A stretch of DNA of 64,000 nt from Bartonella sp. M0283 (lineage in GTDB: Bacteria > Pseudomonadota > Alphaproteobacteria > Rhizobiales > Rhizobiaceae). Positions within the stretch are counted from its first letter, which is position 1. Each line of letters begins with the position of its first letter. Positions 34,959-42,969 of the stretch are shown here, piece after piece. Made by a program: the position numbers and the translations under genes. Location: positions 1 to 64,000 of the forward strand of contig NZ_JACFSK010000001.1 of assembly GCF_016100455.1 (NCBI RefSeq). The letters run 5' to 3'. The notes below the pieces were generated by a model that searched no databases, was not told where the DNA came from, and saw only the letters and a list, made by a program, of their open reading frames with translations.

Positions 34959-35740
34959 ATTTCATCTCTTTTTTTAAGTCCTGCATCTCTCAAAGCTGCA
35001 AGTATTGCGATACGGATTTTGCCGAGTTCTTCGACAAAGTTATTGCGTGGTTTGGGGAAATTGATTGTCCACGTGCCGATGATGTTTGCCGGTTTTCCGC
35101 CAAGCAGAATAATGCGTTCGCTAACGAGCAATGCTTCGTCAATATCGTGCGTGACAAGAAGCGTTGAGGCGGAGAATTCTTTAACGAGTTTAATCAGCAG
35201 ATTTTGCATATCCTGCCGCGTCAATTCATCAAGTGCGCCGAACGGTTCGTCAAGAAAAAGCACTTCCGGATTTCTCGCAAAACAACGCGCCAATCCTGCC
35301 CGCTGTGCCATGCCGCCGGAAAGCTCGGAGGGGCGAAGTTTGCGCGCATAATCAAGCCCCACTTCGTGGATCGCTTTATTCACCCGATTTTGCCGTTCGC
35401 TTTTTTCAAGCTTTTCACGGTTTTTGAAATCAAGGCCAAAGGCCACATTTTTTTCCAATGTCAGCCACGGCAATAAACCCGGATTTTGAAAGGCCACAGC
35501 AATATTCGGGTCAACACGGGTAAGTTCTTGACCGTGAACAAAAATATGGCCGCCATTCGGCTTTTGCAGGCCGGAAAGTACACGTAAAAGGCTCGATTTT
35601 CCAACACCACTTGGCCCCAGAATGGAAACTGTTTCATTCTTTCCGATTGCAAGGTTGAAATTTTCAAGAATAGCGGGCGCATCATCGCGATACCGCAAAA
35701 CGATGTTTTTGGCTTCAAGAAGGGGGGCTTTTTCTGTCAT
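34955..35740 (-). CDS. ABC transporter ATPase (NitT/TauT family)
   Basis: A 261-residue nucleotide-binding subunit with Walker A GPSGVGKSSLLRVLSG, Q-loop AVAFQNPGLLPWLT, signature LSGGMAQRAGLARCFA, Walker B VLFLDEPFGALDELTR and the switch His in LLVTHDIDEAL. Typical length for SsuB/TauB/NrtD. Coupled to the binding-protein gene by ATGA. Confidence 0.93.
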   Translation of the reverse strand: MTEKAPLLEAKNIVLRYRDDAPAILENFNLAIGKNETVSILGPSGVGKSSLLRVLSGLQKPNGGHIFVHGQELTRVDPNIAVAFQNPGLLPWLTLEKNVAFGLDFKNREKLEKSERQNRVNKAIHEVGLDYARKLRPSELSGGMAQRAGLARCFARNPEVLFLDEPFGALDELTRQDMQNLLIKLVKEFSASTLLVTHDIDEALLVSERIILLGGKPANIIGTWTINFPKPRNNFVEELGKIRIAILAALRDAGLKKRDEI

Positions 35741-35765
35741 GAATTTGAATGCATAAACGGGTTAA

Positions 35766-36824
35766 TCACGCCAAGGCGTTTTTAAGCTGCGTGACACTGG
35801 GGGTAATAATGGGAACAAAACTTGCCTCACGCAAACGACGGGGAAATCCTTCGGCAGTCTCCATGAGATAGGCGCCGCCGCCACGGGTTTCCAATTCAAG
35901 CAGAACCGCTTTCCAGAGCCAGTCGGTCAAACTGATGCGCAGCCTGAATAGATCTTCGGGAGCGTCGACCAAATGGTGATTGTTTACGCCTTTGATAAGT
36001 GCGTCGCGCAGGCTTGAAAGCTCTTTTTCTGTCTCGTCTATCTCGCCTTTGAGCGAAGCTCTTCGGGCATTGAAATGTTTTTTCGCTTCGTCAATAAAGC
36101 GCGCTGCCAATCCTGAAAATAGCCCGCATTGAAGTGCGATAAAAGCCGGACGCAGTGTTTTTAGCCATTCGGCAATATTGTCATGTAAAATCCGGTCAGC
36201 CGTTAAAGCGACTTTATCCATGGTGATTGCTTTTGTACCGCTTGAACGCAAAGCCAATAAATCGAGCGATTGGACCGTGACGCCTTTGTCGTTATTTTCA
36301 AGACTAAAAACTACCGCGCGCCCATTTTCAAGTTCGGCTGCACAGGCTGCAAAAAAGCCTTGGCAATCGATATTGGTAATCCATGGCATTTTGCCGGTGA
36401 GGTGATAAATGCTATTCTCAAGCGAAGCAAAATTTTCCATTTTCTCCAAGCCGGAAAGATGCTTCATCAAATTGGAAAGACCGGCAGAACCGGCCATTTT
36501 ACCTGATGTCAGTAGCGGCAATTGACGGCTTTTGAGCGCTTCATTCGGGCTTTCTAAAACGCATTCGATATAAGCGCGGTGCGCCCATAAGACGAAGGCA
36601 GCCGTGAACGAGGAATAGGCAATGTCGGAAATCGTCAAAATAGCATGGGCAATGGTTTTGCCATCGCCACCGAATTTTTCCGGCACACCTACGCCGGTCA
36701 ATTTTTCTTTTGCCAAGCGCTCCAATATAATTTTCGAGGATTGAAACGTGGTGTCCCATTCCTCTGCTTGAGCTTCAGCCCACGGATAGAGCTTATTGAA
36801 GCCCTTCAAACGAGGGGATAACAT
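35766..36824 (-). CDS. Acyl-CoA dehydrogenase-like protein (SfnB/DszC-related group)
   Basis: A 352-residue protein with the acyl-CoA dehydrogenase fold: helical N-terminus with LAKEKLTGVGVPEKFGGDG, middle beta domain (YHLTGKMPWITNIDCQGFFAACA, LLALRSSGTKAITMDKV) and helical C-terminal half. In operons with NitT/TauT importers, such proteins are often FMNH2-dependent desulfurising oxygenases rather than fatty-acid enzymes. That role is inferred from context. I did not see an obvious catalytic glutamate. First gene of the operon, 25 bases before the ATPase. Confidence 0.75.
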   Translation of the reverse strand: MLSPRLKGFNKLYPWAEAQAEEWDTTFQSSKIILERLAKEKLTGVGVPEKFGGDGKTIAHAILTISDIAYSSFTAAFVLWAHRAYIECVLESPNEALKSRQLPLLTSGKMAGSAGLSNLMKHLSGLEKMENFASLENSIYHLTGKMPWITNIDCQGFFAACAAELENGRAVVFSLENNDKGVTVQSLDLLALRSSGTKAITMDKVALTADRILHDNIAEWLKTLRPAFIALQCGLFSGLAARFIDEAKKHFNARRASLKGEIDETEKELSSLRDALIKGVNNHHLVDAPEDLFRLRISLTDWLWKAVLLELETRGGGAYLMETAEGFPRRLREASFVPIITPSVTQLKNALA

Positions 36825-37427
36825 TTTTAAAATTGCCCGTTGATGAGGGGTGAAGAAAAAGACAAGCCCCGCTTTTTCTCGCCGCTCTTGAAGAAAGGCG
36901 CGATTGAAAAAACGTTGAATTGTAAAGGAAGAGACATTTTAATTCCCCGCAAACTTGCTATGGACGCCATTAATATTTCTTTTTTTTCAGAAATGTTCAA
37001 CCTCTAATTTTTTTATTTACGAAAAATATTTTTATCTTTTTTAAAATTTTTAAATAAAATTTCTAATGAAATTTTGGTGGAAATTTTTGGGGGCTCATTG
37101 GTTTTCTCTTAAATAAGAGCGCCAATTTTTCTGTTTTTTTGAAGATAGAAATTTTCTTTGTTGAACAATTTATCACTGCCAATAAGCGTGTTTTAAAAAA
37201 TAGCTTCTTAAAATTTCCGATAAAATAAAGACAAAAGCGACATAATTTTTCATGGGAAGCGGTGAAGCGACAATTTTTCAACTGGTTGAAGCTGGTATGC
37301 CGGCCATACCAGCCTCTCTTTCACTTATATTTAACATTGCTCAATGGTCGGGGATTTGCTACCGGTCGCTCTTCAACGACAGGAGAAATGTCGTAAATAT
37401 TGAGGTTCTATTTCGGCCTCGCACCTA
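36825..37427. other. AT-rich intergenic region with one hairpin
   Basis: About 600 bases with long A/T runs and no supported gene. It should hold the promoter of the ABC operon near its left end. A 9-bp hairpin is listed separately at 37291-37313. A frame at 37252-37494 overlaps the end of the SIP gene and is not protein-like. Confidence 0.5.
37291..37313. terminator. Hairpin downstream of the SIP gene
   Basis: GCTGGTATG and CATACCAGC form a perfect 9-bp stem with a five-base loop, about 115 bases after the stop of the siderophore-interacting protein gene. It lacks a clear T-run on the minus strand, so the terminator role is uncertain. Confidence 0.35.
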
Positions 37428-38282
37428 TCAAGCCGGAATGTCGAATTCATCAAAATCTTTTTCGGTTTTTCCCTGTGCAATCAGTTCGTTATAATATTTG
37501 CCGCGAATTTTTTCGATTTCCGTGCTGGCAAGCCCGAGACGCCAATATCCGACGGCTTTGATATTCTGCTTTTTCACATTGCAGTTCGCCATGAAATGTT
37601 TCCTGATTGCACGGGCTTCTTCGCGTTCACAGGCAATCCAGATGGAACAACCTTCTGCGGAGCTAATCTTTTCAGCTGAATGAACAAGAAAACCGGTTTG
37701 CCCCGGATATTCTTTTTCCTTTCGCACATAGATATGTTTTTTGACCCCCTTGTTATCGGGGAGTTCATCGGCTGCTTCTGCCGTTGCGGATTCGATATAG
37801 ATTTCGGCTTCGGTATTTTCCGGCCAATGGGAAAGAATGGAAAAAACGGCCGGAATGGCGGTTTCATCGGCAAAGAGCTTCAGTTTTTTATTTTTATATT
37901 CTTCCGTTGAAAATTGCGGGCGCGGACCAATCAGATAAGCATGTGAGCCGGCTTTCAAAGTTTGAAGCCAATTGATAGCGGGGCTTTCCCCTTCATGTTT
38001 GACAAAATCGACTTCGATTTCATGTGTCTTGGGATCGAAAGAACGGATTGTATAAATCCGGTAAACCTTGCGGCCTTGTCCGGTTTCGCCTATCTCGAAA
38101 CGCACGGCAACATTTGCCTGTTGCCATTCAATCGGGTTTGTTGGGTTGATTGTTCCGGTCAGGCGGATGAGGTGGGAAAAAGGTTCAAAGATTCGGTTGA
38201 CCGTGAGTTCGAGACGCTCCATCCCGTCCATGTGGGGTTCCGGCGTGAGTTCAGCCGTATTCCTGTTTTCTGTCTTTTCCAT
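37428..38282 (-). CDS. Siderophore-interacting protein (ViuB/SIP ferric reductase)
   Basis: A 284-residue flavoprotein that reduces ferric siderophores in the cytoplasm to release iron. FAD-binding domain in the first half (RFEIGETGQGRKVYRIYTIRSFD resembles the RxYT motif that binds FAD; VDFVKHEGESPAINWL), then the NAD(P)H-binding domain (LFADETAIPAVFSIL) and the C-terminal KAVGYWRLG motif typical of SIPs. Start ATG 38282. A TGA-N9-TCA site lies 60 bases upstream. It lies downstream of two Irt-like transporter genes on the same strand. Confidence 0.92.
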   Translation of the reverse strand: MEKTENRNTAELTPEPHMDGMERLELTVNRIFEPFSHLIRLTGTINPTNPIEWQQANVAVRFEIGETGQGRKVYRIYTIRSFDPKTHEIEVDFVKHEGESPAINWLQTLKAGSHAYLIGPRPQFSTEEYKNKKLKLFADETAIPAVFSILSHWPENTEAEIYIESATAEAADELPDNKGVKKHIYVRKEKEYPGQTGFLVHSAEKISSAEGCSIWIACEREEARAIRKHFMANCNVKKQNIKAVGYWRLGLASTEIEKIRGKYYNELIAQGKTEKDFDEFDIPA

Positions 38283-38758
38283 CTCTTAAGCTCCCGCACC
38301 GATTGTTTTTTTTAGGTTTTAAAACTATAGACGAATAATAATGAATATAATAGTCAAGTTTTTAGTAAACCGGTATTGAAGAAAATATCGCTGTCTGTCA
38401 ATCAGGTTTTCATGTCGTTTACCGGATTGCTGGAAGTTTACCAGAATAAACAATCCTTTCATTGGAAGACTGGTAAGACAAAAAATACCAAGTGCCTTCA
38501 AATTGCGCCTGTTGGTTGACAGAACGACGTATAATTTCTCTGGTAAAAAGTTTGCTCTCCAATTTTCCCATAAGGAGTATGCCGTCCGCATTCTTTCTTA
38601 GAAAGACTGTTCTTTCCCATTCTTTCCCGCGTAGAGCGCGCTGGCGCATTTGGCAATTCTTGGAGACGAAGCTTGAAGACCGGCTCTTCCAGCCCAAAAA
38701 AACTTGAAATTTCAAGCTTGATTGGTGGCTGGTGACCCTGTTTTTGCTCACCTTTGGA
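38283..38758. other. Intergenic region upstream of the SIP gene
   Basis: About 475 bases between the SIP gene and the end of the Irt-like pair. Frames at 38325-38591 and 38419-38838 on the minus strand have no recognisable domain and the second overlaps the transporter gene; I leave both out. It contains the iron-box-like site listed separately. Confidence 0.45.
38342..38356 (-). promoter_or_regulatory. TGA-N9-TCA iron-responsive (RirA-like) box
   Basis: TGA-N9-TCA, here TGAATATAATAGTCA, is palindromic in its outer triplets and matches the loose IRO motif bound by RirA in rhizobia. It sits 60 bases before the SIP gene start, in AT-rich sequence suited to a promoter. The motif is short and can arise by chance. 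Confidence 0.35.
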
Positions 38759-40561
38759 TCAATTCGGAATGGCTTCGGTTGGAGGGAATACGCCACGCGC
38801 TTTATTCTGGTTATTCCATAATTTTTGATAGAGGCCATCGGCTTTTACCAATGTATCATGGGTTCCTTCTTCGACGATTTTCCCGTTTTTCAGAACGATG
38901 ATATGGTCTGCCCGACGAATGCTGTTCAGCCGGTGGGCAATGACCACGACTGTGCGGGTTCTGGTCAATGCATTCATGGCGCGTTGGATTTCTGCTTCCG
39001 CCGACGGGTCAAGACTTGCGGTTGCCTCGTCCAGAAGCAATATCGGGGCGTTTTTCAAAAAAGCGCGGGCAATGGATATGCGCTGCTGTTCGCCACCCGA
39101 AAGCGAGCTGCCATGCTCGTCAAGCACAGTGTCATAACCTTCCGGCAATGCCATGATAAATTGGTGCGCCTCGGCCTGTTTTGCCGCTTCGATGATTTCT
39201 TCACGGCTCGCATCTTCCTTGCCGATTTTGATATTGTCATAGACCGTTCCAGAAAAGAGAAGCACATCCTGAAACACCATGCCGATCAAACGATGAAGAT
39301 TTTCGGTCCCTATGTCTTTAAGGTCGATATTGCCGATTGTGATTTTACCTTCGGTTCTTTCCCAAAGACGCGCGATAAGGTGGACAAAACTTGTCTTTCC
39401 GGCACCGCTCGGGCCCACAATGGCGGTCAATTCCTGCGGCCTGATCGTGCATGAAATATTATCAAGGACTTTGTTATTCGCTTCTTCTGCGTTGCCCGCC
39501 TCTTTTGTGTTATTTTCCTCTTTTTTGTCATAACTGAACCCCACATGGTCGAAACGGATTTCATAGCTTTCCGGCATTTTTGGATGTTGCGGTTCGGGGA
39601 GCGTCGGTTCATGAAGCAGCGCTTCAATGCGCATAAGCGAACGGTTTGCCAGACGCAACATCAACATTGCCTGACCAACTTCATATAATTGGCGGTAGAC
39701 GGGCAAAGCGATAATCAGGAAAATCAACAATTGAGGGACGGTGAGCTTGTCATTTGCCAACCAGTAAATGCCGAAAATAACCAGACTGATATAGCTCATT
39801 TCCAGCACAAAACCGAAGCATGACAGGAAAGGCGAGGTTCTTGTTTCGGCGTGGAACCAGGCATTGCGCTGGTCGTTGAGGATTTTTACAAGTCTCTTCC
39901 AGCTATTACCAAAACGCCCGAAGCTGCGGATAACCGTGATACTTTGCACATATTCAAGCAATGCCGATTGCACCGCACTATTGGCTTTTCCAAGTTTTAC
40001 GCCGGCACTTTTTCCCATAGCGAGCGTCCATAACAAGGCAAGCAATGTCAAAGGAAAGCCGCAAAGCATGACAATCGCCAGACGAAAGTCGACAAAGAAA
40101 AGAAAAATAGTCAGGAAAACCGGCATTGAAAAACCGGCAACAAATGGCTGGATGAAATGCGACCACATGTGTTCGACAAAAGTAATATCGGAAGTCAGTC
40201 TTCCTGCAAGGTCGCCGCTTCTTTGTTTGTTGAACCAACCCATGGGAAGTTTGCGCAAATGTTCTGCCACATTAAGGCGTGCCTCGCCCATCATTGTGAA
40301 AGCACCATTATATATTTTTGGCGCACCGATCGCACTTGCACCGATGCGCAACACAAAGCTTAAAACCATGCCGGCCCCAAAGAAAATAGCGGCTTCGATT
40401 GTCAGCTCTTTGGCAAAGGCCTGTGTCAACATCATAAAAAGGAAGACAAAGGGAAGTGCTGCAAAAAAACCTTCGACAATTGTCCATAAAATGCCGTGAA
40501 CGAGTTGTTTGTCGGGCGTTTTCGACAGACGGAAACCGGACGTTAAAATATCGATTATCAT
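38759..40561 (-). CDS. ABC transporter, IrtB-like (permease-ATPase)
   Basis: A 600-residue half-transporter with an exporter-type membrane domain (about 1-320; RSGDLAGRLTSDITFVEHMWSHF) and an ATPase domain: Walker A GPSGAGKTSFVHL, Q-loop GMVFQDVLLFSG, signature LSGGEQQRISIARAF, Walker B ILLLDEATASLD and switch VVVIAHRLNSIRRADHI. With its neighbour it forms a heterodimer resembling IrtAB of mycobacteria and the YbtPQ importers of yersiniabactin, which import siderophores despite the exporter fold. It overlaps the end of the preceding gene by 4 bases. Confidence 0.85.
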   Translation of the reverse strand: MIIDILTSGFRLSKTPDKQLVHGILWTIVEGFFAALPFVFLFMMLTQAFAKELTIEAAIFFGAGMVLSFVLRIGASAIGAPKIYNGAFTMMGEARLNVAEHLRKLPMGWFNKQRSGDLAGRLTSDITFVEHMWSHFIQPFVAGFSMPVFLTIFLFFVDFRLAIVMLCGFPLTLLALLWTLAMGKSAGVKLGKANSAVQSALLEYVQSITVIRSFGRFGNSWKRLVKILNDQRNAWFHAETRTSPFLSCFGFVLEMSYISLVIFGIYWLANDKLTVPQLLIFLIIALPVYRQLYEVGQAMLMLRLANRSLMRIEALLHEPTLPEPQHPKMPESYEIRFDHVGFSYDKKEENNTKEAGNAEEANNKVLDNISCTIRPQELTAIVGPSGAGKTSFVHLIARLWERTEGKITIGNIDLKDIGTENLHRLIGMVFQDVLLFSGTVYDNIKIGKEDASREEIIEAAKQAEAHQFIMALPEGYDTVLDEHGSSLSGGEQQRISIARAFLKNAPILLLDEATASLDPSAEAEIQRAMNALTRTRTVVVIAHRLNSIRRADHIIVLKNGKIVEEGTHDTLVKADGLYQKLWNNQNKARGVFPPTEAIPN

Positions 40562-42435
40562 GACTGCCCGCCTTTTTCTGCCAAATTATCCTGTTTTTTT
40601 GAAAGGGTTTTATTGTCTTGCCCGTTGGTGTCGGTTTTTTCTTCGGCTTCTCCCGCCTCTTCTCCGAGCGACCACGCGCCGGCCGAAAGCTGGTCTTGCC
40701 ATAAAATCCGGTAGGTCGGGCAGTTTTTCAAAAGTTCTTCATGACGGCCTTCGCCCGCTAGCCTGCCATGATCCATCACAATAATCTTGTCGGCAGAAAC
40801 AAGATTTTGCAAATGATGGCCGACAATGAGAACTGTGCGATTTTTATAAAGTGTTTCGAGTGCCTCATGGATGAGGTTTTCATTTTCCGGATCAAGACTT
40901 GAAGTCGGTTCATCAAGGAGCAGGATTGGCGCATTTTTCAAAAAAGCGCGGGCAATCGAAAGCCTTTGGCGTTCGCCGCCGGAAAGTTGCGAGCCGCGTT
41001 CCTGAAGGAGCGTATCATAACCTTGCGGCAGGGCTTCGATAAAACCGTCTGCTTTGGCAAGGCGGCAGGCTTCCTTAATTTCCTCATCACTCGCATCGGG
41101 TTTGGCAATGCGCAAATTATCGGCAACAGTGCCATAAAGGAGAACAACATCCTGAAAAACAATGCTCGTCTTGTCGAGAAGGTCGTCAAGCCGCCAGTCG
41201 CGCACATCAAGGCCACCTATTGTTAAATGCCCGTGGTCGAATTCATAAAGTCGCGCAACAAGTTTTAGAAGTGTACTTTTGCCCGAACCGCTTGGCCCCA
41301 CCAATGCCGTAACTTGATCGGCTTTTGCGCTAAAACTGACATGGTCGATCGCCAGTCTTTTGCCGTAACTATAAGAGACATCGTCAAAAACAATTTCGTA
41401 GGGGCCTTCAGGTGTTTTGCTATTGTAATTTTCGATAAGCGGTTTTGCGGTCAAAACCTCATTGATATGATCCATCGCTTCGATATGGTTCATTTTCTCA
41501 TGAAGTGCCCCTGAAAGGGTCAACAAGGGTTCAAGCACCAGTGGCGAAAGAAGCAAAAATAACACAAAAGTAGCCGCGTCGAGTGAACCGTTCACATAGA
41601 ATATGGCTCCGATCGGGGCGACCAGAACAAGATTGCCGCGCAGTAAAATAGCAAATGTCATGAACGAGCGTGTTACTCTGGCAGCAAAACTATGCGCCCA
41701 GTCAACCGCATTATGGATTGTCTTTGAAAGATTGCCAAAAGACCGCGTATCGAGACCGAAACTTTTGATAACGTGTACACCACGGATAAATTCGCTGATC
41801 TCGCCTGAAATTTTTTGTTGTAAACCAATCCATTCACGCATGTCATCGCCCATGCCGCGTGTCATCCACCATTGGGCAAAAAAGGCAAGTGGCAAGGGGA
41901 TTAAAACAATAATGGCAAGCCGCCAATCGGCAAAAAACAACAGGATAAGAGCCGAAAGAGATACTATGGGAGCAGAACTGAGATTAGGCAAAATATGCGC
42001 ATAAAGGCTTTCGAGACTGTCAATATCATCATAAAGTGTGCGCCTGAGTTTCCCTGAAGACTGGTTTGCAAAAAACGACAGTGGAACCTCTCCCAGTTTT
42101 TGGGCTGCTCTTTTTCGCAGTGTAAAGAGAATGGTGAAGGCCCCTTTATGGGCAAGCATGTCACTTAAAGATACGAATATCCATCTGAGCAGAACAAGGC
42201 CGATTGCAACACCTGCAAGATACCAGAGTCTCGTCGGGTTGACAGTCGGTTTCAAAAGCTCGCCGGCAATAAGCGAAATCACATAGAAGGGCGCAATGCT
42301 CAAAGCCGCAGCAATAATGGCCGTGATGATAGCGGAGCCGGTAAAAAAACGCGAATAGCGTAAAAGCCCCAGAAAAGTGGCAGGCTTTTCACTGTCATAA
42401 AATGTTGCATTCATGGATGGTTGTTGGCTCATCAC
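40558..42435 (-). CDS. ABC transporter, IrtA-like (permease-ATPase)
   Basis: A 625-residue half-transporter and the partner of the downstream gene. Membrane domain with QSSGKLRRTLYDDIDSLESLYAH; ATPase domain with Walker A GPSGSGKSTLLKL, Q-loop SIVFQDVVLLYG, signature LSGGERQRLSIARAF and Walker B ILLLDEPTSSLD. A charged Gln/Lys/Glu-rich tail ends it. Unlike mycobacterial IrtA there is no fused SIP domain; a separate SIP gene lies downstream, which supports the siderophore-import assignment. Confidence 0.84.
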   Translation of the reverse strand: MMSQQPSMNATFYDSEKPATFLGLLRYSRFFTGSAIITAIIAAALSIAPFYVISLIAGELLKPTVNPTRLWYLAGVAIGLVLLRWIFVSLSDMLAHKGAFTILFTLRKRAAQKLGEVPLSFFANQSSGKLRRTLYDDIDSLESLYAHILPNLSSAPIVSLSALILLFFADWRLAIIVLIPLPLAFFAQWWMTRGMGDDMREWIGLQQKISGEISEFIRGVHVIKSFGLDTRSFGNLSKTIHNAVDWAHSFAARVTRSFMTFAILLRGNLVLVAPIGAIFYVNGSLDAATFVLFLLLSPLVLEPLLTLSGALHEKMNHIEAMDHINEVLTAKPLIENYNSKTPEGPYEIVFDDVSYSYGKRLAIDHVSFSAKADQVTALVGPSGSGKSTLLKLVARLYEFDHGHLTIGGLDVRDWRLDDLLDKTSIVFQDVVLLYGTVADNLRIAKPDASDEEIKEACRLAKADGFIEALPQGYDTLLQERGSQLSGGERQRLSIARAFLKNAPILLLDEPTSSLDPENENLIHEALETLYKNRTVLIVGHHLQNLVSADKIIVMDHGRLAGEGRHEELLKNCPTYRILWQDQLSAGAWSLGEEAGEAEEKTDTNGQDNKTLSKKQDNLAEKGGQS

Positions 42436-42969
42436 GGCTACCGTAAAAATTGTTAGAAACCGACTATGACTTATTTTTGATAATTTTGGTATAGTTTTAT
42501 TTGTTTACCCATGAAAAACTTTTTTATCGGTTTTGTTGTCGTAAATTTTGCATGTATAAATTCCGGTGTTCCGTGTGGAAAATCGGGCGTTAAACAGGAT
42601 AATTTTTGCAGAATAACGCGATAAATTTTATGAAGTTTCCATCAGGCTTTTCAAACCCGTAACAAGATCAATTACAAATTCCGTACCCAAATCATTCTTG
42701 TCATCCATGTTCTTGAGGTCAGAAAAACATTTGGCAATAGAAAGCTTCAAGGAATTGCCGGAAAGGTGAGAGGCATTAAATCGGCGTTTTCGACCGTTAA
42801 AAAGATTTTTGTATCAAGCTTGAAAGGTTATTTGACGGTTTTGATACCCGTGGCACTCAATTCCGCTGTTATGTGAGGCATAATTTTTAAAAAAATTATG
42901 CCTCACAACATAAGCTGAAATATAATGGGCTAAGTTTGCTATTATTTGCCTTAATTCTACAAATAGATT
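42436..42969. other. Intergenic region upstream of the Irt-like pair
   Basis: About 530 bases with no supported gene. The right part holds a long palindrome (listed separately). The left part, next to the transporter start, is AT-rich and probably carries its promoter; no TGA-N9-TCA site was found there. Confidence 0.5.
42873..42906 (-). terminator. 16-bp palindrome, probable terminator of the copper receptor gene
   Basis: GTGAGGCATAATTTTT and AAAAATTATGCCTCAC form a perfect 16-bp inverted repeat with only two bases between the arms, 64 bases after the receptor stop codon. The T-run lies inside the stem rather than after it, so it is unusual for an intrinsic terminator and could instead be a protein-binding or repeat element. 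Confidence 0.5.

Noticed and set aside
37252..37494. 80-codon plus-strand frame beginning at an ATG
   Set aside because: It crosses into the 3' end of the SIP gene and contains the hairpin at 37291-37313; not protein-like.
38419..38838. 139-codon minus-strand frame after the Irt-like pair
   Set aside because: It overlaps the 3' end of the IrtB-like gene in another frame and has no recognisable domain.
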